A DNA stretch of 64,000 nt, taken from the NCBI RefSeq assembly GCF_036711975.1, contig NC_091971.1, forward strand, positions 33,110,081 to 33,174,080. Reading direction: 5' to 3'. Both the position numbers and the translations under genes were made by a program. The DNA is from Onthophagus taurus (taxonomy: Eukaryota; Arthropoda; Insecta; Coleoptera; Scarabaeidae). Position 1 is the stretch's first letter; every line of letters begins with the position of its first letter. Below, one piece after another: positions 8,727 to 16,807 of this stretch. The notes beneath the pieces are model-generated. The model made no database searches. It was not told where the DNA came from and saw nothing but the letters and a program-made list of their open reading frames with translations.

Positions 8727-10914
8727 AAAGCCAAAAGCCTCGGATGGGCCCGCCGGCCAAGTAGAGTCGCGGGCTACACGTGGGGAGGGGTCGACCACAC
8801 GCGATTATGTAGACCACTTTATACAGGGCTCTGCCAGCCGGAGCGAAGAGGAGCACGTCTTTAGACGCAGCAGCCTCATTGGCCGCTCACCAACCAAGTC
8901 GGCCAAACATGAAGCGGAATCAACTGATGCCCGCAGAGACACTAAGGGAGAAGAGACGTCGTCTGAAGAATCGAGAGAGTCGGACGATGACTTAGACCAG
9001 ACGTTTATATCGGCCGAAGGGTATGAGATGCCGACAGAAGAGAAAGGAGGGGTGATAGACTTAATAGGCCCGGAAAAGACGAAGCAATATAGTCAGTTGA
9101 CTTTTTCGCCTTTGGCGGATTTGGAAGACGATACACCACCGAGAGTAAGAAGCTGGTCGTTCGGTAGCGGAGCGGCGAGGCAGGCAAGTATTGAGGAAAT
9201 AATGACTAGAGAGAGCAAGAAAAGAAAAATAATACAGCGTGGAAGTGAGGAGGAGAAAGAAGGAATGAAGGGAGAAGTCAGAAGGGAGGAGGAGGAAGTG
9301 AAGATGCCTACGAAAAAGACAATGAGAGAGAGAAATAAAGAGAGCTTAGGGTACAAAGAACGAGGAGGAGAACAAACAACGGCAGATACTAGGAGAAAGC
9401 AAGCAAAAGAATTGCAGAAGACAGCGAGAGGAATAACGGAGCTGATAAAGGTATTGAGGAAAAATGTTGAGCAAAACACCAAGAGGGAAATAAAGGAAGC
9501 GGTTGTGGAACTGGAAAGGATGGGAGAGGTACTGGAAAGAGTAGAGATTAAGGAGCTAATAAAAGAAATAGGAAACAGCGGACAACCACACGAAGACGGG
9601 AAATCAAGTCAAACCAACCTGCCATCGCGCACTAAGGAAATAGCCACTCAAACGATAGACGAGAAAGTGCTGCAAATAATACGTACAGAGGACTATAATG
9701 TATGGAAAGAGATGAATGACAAAGAATGGGAGGAGGATTTGTACACAAACACCGAAATTAGAGTGGGGAATCCTATAAAGTCACCCGATAATATTGTCAA
9801 AGTGGTAGTGTTGGAACCGGAAGATGCCCAGATGGAAAGGGGTATGCAGAAGGCATATCGAGAGAGATATCCAGAACTCTTACAAATTTCAGACGATTTT
9901 GGCTTTGTGGAGCAAAACTATAAAGTGGGATCCAGGGGCCGTATGGAGGAGGGAAGAAGGAAAATAGTTAAGTTTGGGTATGATGGCACTGAAGAGGACA
10001 TGTTTAGAAAATTGGTGATGTGTAAAACTGAAGTAGAGAACGATAAGGAGGTCGCAATACATCTTATCAATAAAGTCTCATTGGAGGTATATAGAAAGAT
10101 GATTGAAAGTATATTTCATTCTTCAGAGACCAAGGTGTATATCTACACAACAGCCATAACCGGTAAAGCAGATACCGCGACAAGGATAAGGAAAAGCTAT
10201 GCGTTGATAGTAGAGAAAGGAGACCGATCTTTTAAGGAATCGGTTAAACAGATAAGACAGGCACTGGGAGGAAAGGATATCAAAAATGCGATCAAAAGTG
10301 TACGAAGTACTAAAGATGGGAAAGTCCTTATCACAACAGACAGAAATGAGAGTATCATTAAGAAAGCTCAAGAAGCTATACGGACCATGCCTGGAGAAAA
10401 GGCCCAGGTAAGAATAGTAGGGGAAGAAAAGGAGACTCTGCATATTAGGGGCATGGATGCCAGTACGGATAACATGGAGATCGTGGAGGCTATAGAAACA
10501 ACTCTGGGAGAACCTAATATAGACCTGTATACAAGTGAGCTTAGACCAATGAAAAGCAATACGCAAGCCGTTACCGTAACTTTGGATAAAAAAAAGGCAG
10601 ATATACTTCTGAAGACAGGGCGTATAAAGATAGGGCTTACGAGGTGTAGAATTGAAAAAAGAATTAAATTAGAGAGGTGTTTTAGATGCTGGGATTACGG
10701 CCACACAGCAAGGGATTGTAAAGGAATTGATAGATCCAAGTTCTGCTTTAAGTGTGGAAATGATGATCATGAGCAACAAGCCTGCAAAAATAAGGAGGCA
10801 TGTCCTCTCTGTGAATCGGAGGGACATAGGGCTGGGACGGGAAAGTGTAAAGTTTTTATAACGGCACTGTCCTCAGCTAGAAAAGAAGAACAGCGTAAAT
10901 CCAATGGCGAATGA
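8719..10914 (+). CDS. E2 ORF1, Gag-like protein with three zinc knuckles
   Basis: 731 residues. The N-terminal extension (KASDGPAGQ, FRRSSLIGRSP, DLDQTFISAE, RVRSWSFGSG, then KKRK) matches E8 closely, and E6 and E7 more loosely. The segment QNTKREIKEAVVELER looks helical/coiled-coil. A TQT motif (EIATQTID) precedes the conserved middle (NTEIRVGNPIK, DDFGFVEQNYKVG). The C-terminus has three CCHC knuckles at about 654-710: CFRCWDYGHTARDC, CFKCGNDDHEQQAC and CPLC...GHRAGTGKC. The second half matches E1 and E3, so the gene is a junction of two lineages. Role: RNA binding and targeting of the RNP to telomeric repeats (known for the family). It overlaps ORF2 by 11 nt. Confidence 0.88.
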   Translation: MDEKPKASDGPAGQVESRATRGEGSTTRDYVDHFIQGSASRSEEEHVFRRSSLIGRSPTKSAKHEAESTDARRDTKGEETSSEESRESDDDLDQTFISAEGYEMPTEEKGGVIDLIGPEKTKQYSQLTFSPLADLEDDTPPRVRSWSFGSGAARQASIEEIMTRESKKRKIIQRGSEEEKEGMKGEVRREEEEVKMPTKKTMRERNKESLGYKERGGEQTTADTRRKQAKELQKTARGITELIKVLRKNVEQNTKREIKEAVVELERMGEVLERVEIKELIKEIGNSGQPHEDGKSSQTNLPSRTKEIATQTIDEKVLQIIRTEDYNVWKEMNDKEWEEDLYTNTEIRVGNPIKSPDNIVKVVVLEPEDAQMERGMQKAYRERYPELLQISDDFGFVEQNYKVGSRGRMEEGRRKIVKFGYDGTEEDMFRKLVMCKTEVENDKEVAIHLINKVSLEVYRKMIESIFHSSETKVYIYTTAITGKADTATRIRKSYALIVEKGDRSFKESVKQIRQALGGKDIKNAIKSVRSTKDGKVLITTDRNESIIKKAQEAIRTMPGEKAQVRIVGEEKETLHIRGMDASTDNMEIVEAIETTLGEPNIDLYTSELRPMKSNTQAVTVTLDKKKADILLKTGRIKIGLTRCRIEKRIKLERCFRCWDYGHTARDCKGIDRSKFCFKCGNDDHEQQACKNKEACPLCESEGHRAGTGKCKVFITALSSARKEEQRKSNGE

Positions 10915-13861
10915 GGAAAGAATACTTAGGGTAGCCCAACTCAACTTTAACAGAGTGAGAATCGCGCATGACTTGATGACGAAAACTGTTAATGACGAAA
11001 AAATAGACGTGATTATTGGCTGTGAGCAGAATAAAAAACTGAAGGCTGTGCATTACTGTGATATAAATTGTGATAGTTTTATAAATATATATTGTGACGT
11101 GCAAGTTTTAGAATGTTTTAAAGGAGAAGGTTTTGTTGGGGTGGAATTGAATACGATGGTGATGGTTTCTTGTTATTTCTCCCCGAATGGGCAAATAGAT
11201 GATTTTGAAGAACTGTTATATTCTATGGAGTCACTAATCAGAGGGAAAGGGAAGAAAGTGCTGATCGGTGGAGATTTGAACGCTAAAATGACTTTGCTGG
11301 GCTCTGGGTGTAGTAATGTGAGAGGAGAAAGGCTGGAAGAATGGCTAGCGAGGAACAATCTGGTGGTGGTTAACGAGTTTAATATACCTACTTTTGTAGG
11401 GACGACCGGACACTCGATTATAGACGTTACTATTGTCTCAGAGGGGCTGAGTAGTAGTGTCGTGGGATGGAAGGTTATGGATGAGGAGAACATGAGTGAT
11501 CATAGAACCATTAAATTTGAAATAAAGCGGAAATGTGATAAGGAAGAGAAAGAACCGACAAATTATAGGTGGCATATTACTCACGCGCAGATGTTAAAAT
11601 ATGAGGTAGAAAGTCGAAATTTATTTTCGAAAGACGAAGAGGTAACACCCGAACTCATGTTAAGTAAGATTGCAAACAAATGTGACCAGGTCTTTGGAAA
11701 TAGATCGGTTATACAGTATAAGAGGCAGCCAGCGTATTGGTGGAATGACATCATTGCAGAGGCTCGGCGATCATGCAACAAACTTAGAAGGGAAATCACA
11801 AGATCGAGAAAAAGATTTGGACAAAACACCTATATAGACGAGCTAATCAAAAGATACAAAGGAAGAAAGCAAGAACTTAAGAGGGAAATAAGAAAGAGTA
11901 AAACGGAGAAGTGGAACGCACTTAGGAAGCAATTGGATGAGGACGTCTGGGGAAAAGCATACAAGATAGTGACCAACAAGCTAAGACTTAAAAAAAGAAC
12001 GCCGATTGAAGAATCAGAAGTCCTAAAGCAGATCGATAAGCTTTTTCCAAAACACGAAAAGGTGAGTTGGGAAAAGGGACTGAGACCGAGCGAAGAAGGC
12101 CAATTAATAGATGTGGAGGAATTGTGTGAGGCTGTTAACTGCGTTAGAAGGAAGAAAGCTCCCGGGCCCGACGGTATTACACCGGATATCCTGATTTCAA
12201 CAGTAACCGGAAATAAGAAGGCATTTGTAGACCTGTATAATGGATGCTTAAAGAAGAGCATATTTCCAAGAATCTGGAAGGTTGCTAAGCTGGCACTAAT
12301 TGAGAAGCCAAAAAAGAAAGTAACGGATCTAGCATCTTATAGACCAATTTGCATGTGCAATACACTGGGCAAACTGTTCGAACTTGAAATTAGAGGACGA
12401 CTCCAGCAAGAGATTGAGCAGAAAACACTATTGCACGAAGAACAATACGGATTCCGGAAGGGGAGATCAACAATACAGGCTATGCAAAGGCTGCAGGGTA
12501 CTGTGAGTGAAATTAAAATAAAGGCGTATCAACACCGGCAGAGCTGCGTCGTGGTGATGATAGATGTGGAAAATGCTTTTAATTCCGCTCCGTGGAAGGG
12601 AATAGTGAAGGCAATGAAAAGGGGAGGGGTAAGCGCATATCTAATTGAGATTGTGCAATCGTATCTGTCAGATCGATATATAATGGCCCCAAATGGAGAC
12701 AGAATAGAGGTAACAAGTGGGGTACCACAGGGATCAATTCTGGGCCCCACTTTGTGGAATTTATTTTATGATGAGGTGTTGAGGACGAAGGTGGAGGACG
12801 GAGTTCAACTGATTGCATATGCCGATGACCTGGCTATAGTGGTAAGGGCTAAGGACAGGCAACAGCTGGAAGACAGGGCAACGTACGCTACTACTCGGAT
12901 AATTGAAAAGTTATCAAATATGGGGTTGAGGGTAGCGACAGCAAAGACAGAAATGGTTCTTCTGCAGGGGAGGAGAAAGATTAGGCAATTGTCGATTAAT
13001 ATAGGGGACAACATAATACTAAGCGCACCATATGCTAAATACTTGGGCGTATATATTGCTAAAGACATGACAATGACCAAGCATGTCCGTGAGATCGCAA
13101 TGAAAGCGTCATATATGTCTAATCTGTTAAGGAAACTTATGCCAAACGTAGGTGGACCCAGAGCTAGTAAAAGAAAGCTGATTGCCTCGGCGGCGGTATC
13201 GGTGATTTTGTATGCGACGCCCATATGGGCAGAGGCCCTGAAATACAGGAAGTACTTGGCAATGCTGGTAGGAGTTAATAGAAAGTTGGCTCTGGGAATT
13301 ATATCGGCGTATCGTACCGTGTCGGCTGAGGCTGCGGAAGTCATTGCGGGTACTCCCCCAATTGATCTGCTAGTGAGGGAAAGAAACCTGCTGTACGAAA
13401 GAGGTAGAGAAGCGGCGGTTGAACTTAGAAAGGAGACAGTGAAGCTATGGCAAGAGAGATGGGAGAAGTATGGAGGTTGGGCCAAGGCGATGATACCGAA
13501 TGTTGAGAGTTGGATAGATAGAAAGTGGGGAGAAACGGATTACTACCTCACACAGGCCTTGACGGGTCACGGAGTTTTCGGTAGCTATCTACTGGACATA
13601 GGGAAAGCGGAAACCCAGGAATGCTGGTTCTGTGGAGAAGTAGACTCACCAGACCACACGCTGTTTATATGTCGATATTTTGATGCAGAAAGAGTGAGGT
13701 GTGAATTAGAGTGTGGGGTGAGAGTCGATAAAGGCAACGCGGTGACACAGATGTTGGAAAGTGAGGCGAAATGGCAGGCAGTGGCGACGCTATTTAGAAA
13801 TATATTGAAGTGTAAGGAAGAGACCGAGAGGGAGTTGGAACGCATTGCCGAGTTTCACTGA
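10904..13861 (+). CDS. E2 ORF2, endonuclease / reverse transcriptase
   Basis: 985 residues, full length for the family and uninterrupted. APE-type endonuclease: QLNFNR at residues 12-17, GGDLNAK near 122, SDH near 198. RT: APGPDG near 418, MIDVENAFNSAPW (motif A Asp), GVPQGSILGP, YADD near 637, YLGVY. C-terminal CCHC-type motif CWFCGEV...HTLFIC near 906. The enzyme nicks telomeric DNA and primes reverse transcription at the nick. The start codon lies inside the ORF1 terminus (ATGGCGAATGA), which suggests coupled reinitiation as reported for Bombyx SART1. Confidence 0.93.
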   Translation: MANEERILRVAQLNFNRVRIAHDLMTKTVNDEKIDVIIGCEQNKKLKAVHYCDINCDSFINIYCDVQVLECFKGEGFVGVELNTMVMVSCYFSPNGQIDDFEELLYSMESLIRGKGKKVLIGGDLNAKMTLLGSGCSNVRGERLEEWLARNNLVVVNEFNIPTFVGTTGHSIIDVTIVSEGLSSSVVGWKVMDEENMSDHRTIKFEIKRKCDKEEKEPTNYRWHITHAQMLKYEVESRNLFSKDEEVTPELMLSKIANKCDQVFGNRSVIQYKRQPAYWWNDIIAEARRSCNKLRREITRSRKRFGQNTYIDELIKRYKGRKQELKREIRKSKTEKWNALRKQLDEDVWGKAYKIVTNKLRLKKRTPIEESEVLKQIDKLFPKHEKVSWEKGLRPSEEGQLIDVEELCEAVNCVRRKKAPGPDGITPDILISTVTGNKKAFVDLYNGCLKKSIFPRIWKVAKLALIEKPKKKVTDLASYRPICMCNTLGKLFELEIRGRLQQEIEQKTLLHEEQYGFRKGRSTIQAMQRLQGTVSEIKIKAYQHRQSCVVVMIDVENAFNSAPWKGIVKAMKRGGVSAYLIEIVQSYLSDRYIMAPNGDRIEVTSGVPQGSILGPTLWNLFYDEVLRTKVEDGVQLIAYADDLAIVVRAKDRQQLEDRATYATTRIIEKLSNMGLRVATAKTEMVLLQGRRKIRQLSINIGDNIILSAPYAKYLGVYIAKDMTMTKHVREIAMKASYMSNLLRKLMPNVGGPRASKRKLIASAAVSVILYATPIWAEALKYRKYLAMLVGVNRKLALGIISAYRTVSAEAAEVIAGTPPIDLLVRERNLLYERGREAAVELRKETVKLWQERWEKYGGWAKAMIPNVESWIDRKWGETDYYLTQALTGHGVFGSYLLDIGKAETQECWFCGEVDSPDHTLFICRYFDAERVRCELECGVRVDKGNAVTQMLESEAKWQAVATLFRNILKCKEETERELERIAEFH

Positions 13862-14525
13862 GAGAGCCCGGTTAAGGAAGACTACAAGGAGGGGGGTGAA
13901 CTCCCCTCTCATCCAGGTATGTTTCTTATTACAACTATTTCAAGAAAGTAATTGGATTCCTTTTATTCTTTTTTTTTGTTTGAATGGGCCGGAGGCATGG
14001 AGAGATTCCTGTGCTGAATTTTACAGAGGGGAGAAGAGGAAGAGATGAGGGGGGCTCTCCCCCTCACCCAGGTAGGAAATATTTAAAAATTATTTCAAAA
14101 AATTTATTCTTTCTTTGTCACCCATAACGCCTGTCGGCTGCCTGGGGTGAGGTGAAAAAAGGAAGGAGGATGAGCAGGAGAGGAAGAAGGGAAGAGGGTG
14201 GTGAAGTAGATAGGAAGAGGAACTAAGGGGGAATATTTTCCCCCGCACCCAGGTACGAGTGAAATAAAAATCATTTCAAAAAATAAATTTTGCCTTTGTT
14301 ATACACATGACCGCATTGGACGGGACGGGAGGAGGAGAAAGAGGAAAAAACGAAGGAAACTCCGAAGTAATGCCCTATGGGCGGTTCCGGAGAAGACGAG
14401 GAAAGGGGTTTTTTAGTGGGTCGGGGTAAATGACTCCAACCCCACACTATCTGGCCGCCCATCACCACAGGCCAGATGTCTGGTTAGCAGATTTTTCCCC
14501 AACCTCGTTAAAAAAAAAAAAAAAA
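13862..14525 (+). promoter_or_regulatory. E2 3' UTR: three divergent tandem modules, type A tail, poly(A)
   Basis: Three repeats, roughly 165-180 bp apart, each with a G-run/C-run hairpin followed by CCCAGGTAYG-like sequence and ATTTCAAAA: about 13,891-13,960, 14,047-14,105 and 14,227-14,285. The terminal tail (about 14,380-14,509) has GTTCCGGAGAAGACGAGG, AGTGGGTCGGGG pairing with a downstream CCAACCCCACACT, and TCTGGCC pairing with GGCCAGA, then TTTTTCCCC and poly(A) 14,510-14,525. The tail is probably the RT recognition structure. Confidence 0.75.
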
Positions 14526-14560
14526 GGGTTGGGTTGGGTTGGGTTGGGTTGGGTTGGGTT
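14526..14560 (+). repeat. TTGGG tract between E2 and E3
   Basis: Seven perfect units in the phase GGGTT..., directly after the E2 poly(A) and ending ...GGGTT at the E3 5' end. Confidence 0.97.
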
Positions 14561-15118
14561 CCCCTCAGGGGCCTAGTGTGATCACGGGGTACGGGCTTAG
14601 CGAACCCGAGGTACCTGAGCTCGAGGAGCACACCTCGTTAAAAAACCGGGGTCCGCCTGGCCCGGACGGTAGTACCCTGTAGGGCACCTGCCTGGGTTAC
14701 AGGTGAAGATTTTGGAAGGCCGGCAGAATTCCGGAGTTGTGTAGTCCTTGTAAGTGTGTAATAAATGTTCAGTGTAATGACCGACGCGTCTGGGGAGAAT
14801 CGGGGAGTGCTTGCTGGCCAGTGGCTTGCTTCGGCTGTTGGTTTTTGCGGGCTGATGTGAGTTTACTCTGCCGAAGAGGATTCCACGTCGTGTTCAGGTG
14901 CCGGCCCCTTCGGGACCTGGGTCGGGTAGTGGGCATTGGGTGAGGAGGGTCGGGACTCCTCATCGATACGGGCGAGTGCCTACCGTCTGGTATCCGGGTA
15001 GGTTAAGCGGCGACTGGGCCTCAGGGAACTGGGGTAGGGGTCACGACCCCGAGGGTACACCCGTTCCTGGTCATGCCGGCCCGCCCCTCTGCCCACGATG
15101 CGCCGGTAAACTGGAAGG
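14561..15118 (+). promoter_or_regulatory. E3 5' UTR with structured RNA module
   Basis: CCCC/GGGG, CCTAGTG/CACGGGG (with one mismatch), CGGG/CCCG with the CTTAGCGAA loop, then the module at 14,622-14,677 and CCTG/CAGG. The distal half (about 14,852-15,112) is collinear with E1: GATGTGAGTTTACTCTGCCG, GGCCCCTTCGGGACC, GGTTAAGCGGCG, CTGGGGTAGGGG, GATGCGCCGG. Confidence 0.65.
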
Positions 15119-16807
15119 ATGTCAACTTTAAGAAGCACAGACAAAGAGGATATGGGAAGGAAAAATGATGGAGGTAATGAAGAGAACAGAGAGAAGGTCT
15201 CACAATTGAGGAGAATGTATGGGCACAATAGGAGTAGCTCCCTAACTGGTGAAGTGAAGAAAAGGAAGGTACACGACACGTCCATAGAAAAAGTGGATCA
15301 AGAAGGACAGGTGTATAAAATGAGAGAAAGCCCGGAATGCCTCCTTTTGGAAGAAAGTCTGGACATGGTCAAAAAGCTAGTTAAAAACTTACAATCGTAT
15401 ATTGAACAAAATACGAAAAGGGAGATTAAGGAGACTACTACCAAATTGACTAGGCAAATGGACGCTCTTGATAGGGATTCAATAAAGCAATGGCTGAAGA
15501 AACTGAGATATGAACCAGCCGAGAAAATGGTATTTGACGCGGACACGCAAACGGACAGACGGTCTAATACATCTACCAGAGAGATGGGGACCCAAACAAT
15601 TGGGGACGAAGTCGTCTATTTGGAAAGTGAGGTCGAAACCTACGAGGACTGGGAGATGATAGGGGATGCGACCTGGGAGGAAGAATCGTTTCGGAATACC
15701 GAAATTAAGAAGGGAAGTCCGTTAAATGCAAAGGTGGGAACAGTAATGGTAGTGATTGTGGACCCTTCGGATGAACCTATGGAGAAGGGTATTCAGGGGA
15801 AATTCAGAGAGAGATTCCCGGAATTAGGAGAGATAAATGATGAAATAGGTGTGGTCGAACAGGAATGTAAAATAAGGATAAAGGACCAGGTGGAAAAGAG
15901 GAACAGGAAAATTATTAAGTTATTTTACGATAACACGGATAGAGGTCTCTTCCAGAGAATTAAAGACCTAAGGCAAGAAACGGACGGAGTAGAATGGATT
16001 GCTATCCATAAGATGAGAAATATGGACACTACAAAATTCAGAAAGATGATAGAGAGCGTGTTCCACTCGTCAGGGACTAAGGTGATTATATACACTCCGG
16101 AATCGGAGATAGAAGCGACGAAAGGGCAACCGAAGCGGAAAACGTATGCGTTAATCGTCGAAAGTAAGGAGAAAACCTTTACGGAAACGCTAAAAGGAGT
16201 AAAGGAGACGTTAAAGAAGGAGAAGATTGGTGAGGGAATTAGAGGCATCAAGAGTACTAGAAACGGTAAGGTACTTATTACCATAGAAAAAGATGGTGAT
16301 GCAATTAATAAGATAAGTGATGACGATACTGAGATCATTCACGTTAGAGGTATGGATGCATTGGTGAAAGAGGAAGAGATCCGCGAAGCTATTGCTGATG
16401 CCCTGGGAGGAGAGGAACATGGTTTAGAGATGGGTAAACTGAGACCGATGAAGGGAGAGATGAAGGCGATCACCATCAAGTTAGACAAAAAAGGAGCGGA
16501 AACCCTACTAAGGAAAAGACAATTGAAGATTGGCTTTATAAGTTGCGAATTGGACAAGCGAATAGAGGTACTAAAATGCTTTAAATGTTGGGGATATGGC
16601 CATACAAACAAGGATTGTAAGGGAGCAGATAGAACTAAACTGTGTTATAAATGTGGGGAAACAGACCATGGTGTGAAAGACTGCCCAAATGAAGAATCGT
16701 GCCCTATGTGCAAAGCTAAAGGACACAAGGCAGGATCGGGTAAGTGCAGAATATTCAAGGAAGCACTTACTGTAGCTAGAAGAGCCACCCGCAAGCGCAA
16801 TGTATAG
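15119..16807 (+). CDS. E3 ORF1, Gag-like protein with three zinc knuckles
   Basis: 562 residues. N-terminal RSSSLTGE with KKRK; coiled-coil-like segment with QNTKREIKETT; two TQT sites (DADTQTDR and EMGTQTIG); conserved middle (NTEIKKGSPL); and three CCHC knuckles at about 487-543 (CFKCWGYGHTNKDC, CYKCGETDHGVKDC, CPMC...GHKAGSGKC). It lacks the ASDGxAGQ N-terminal block of E2 and E6-E8 and is collinear with E1. It overlaps ORF2 by 8 nt (ATGTATAG). Expected to package element RNA with ORF2 protein. Confidence 0.88.
   Translation: MSTLRSTDKEDMGRKNDGGNEENREKVSQLRRMYGHNRSSSLTGEVKKRKVHDTSIEKVDQEGQVYKMRESPECLLLEESLDMVKKLVKNLQSYIEQNTKREIKETTTKLTRQMDALDRDSIKQWLKKLRYEPAEKMVFDADTQTDRRSNTSTREMGTQTIGDEVVYLESEVETYEDWEMIGDATWEEESFRNTEIKKGSPLNAKVGTVMVVIVDPSDEPMEKGIQGKFRERFPELGEINDEIGVVEQECKIRIKDQVEKRNRKIIKLFYDNTDRGLFQRIKDLRQETDGVEWIAIHKMRNMDTTKFRKMIESVFHSSGTKVIIYTPESEIEATKGQPKRKTYALIVESKEKTFTETLKGVKETLKKEKIGEGIRGIKSTRNGKVLITIEKDGDAINKISDDDTEIIHVRGMDALVKEEEIREAIADALGGEEHGLEMGKLRPMKGEMKAITIKLDKKGAETLLRKRQLKIGFISCELDKRIEVLKCFKCWGYGHTNKDCKGADRTKLCYKCGETDHGVKDCPNEESCPMCKAKGHKAGSGKCRIFKEALTVARRATRKRNV

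Larger units (their letters stand above)
8368..14525 (+). mobile_element. E2: full-length SART-type telomeric retrotransposon
   Basis: A complete copy: 5' end CCCCGCAGGGG after GGGTT, 5' UTR with a doubled RNA module, open ORF1 and ORF2, a 3' UTR with tandem modules, type A tail and 16-nt poly(A) followed by GGGTT. Mosaic: the 5' UTR and ORF1 N-terminus are E8-like, while the ORF1 C-terminus and ORF2 are E1/E3-like. Confidence 0.93.
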
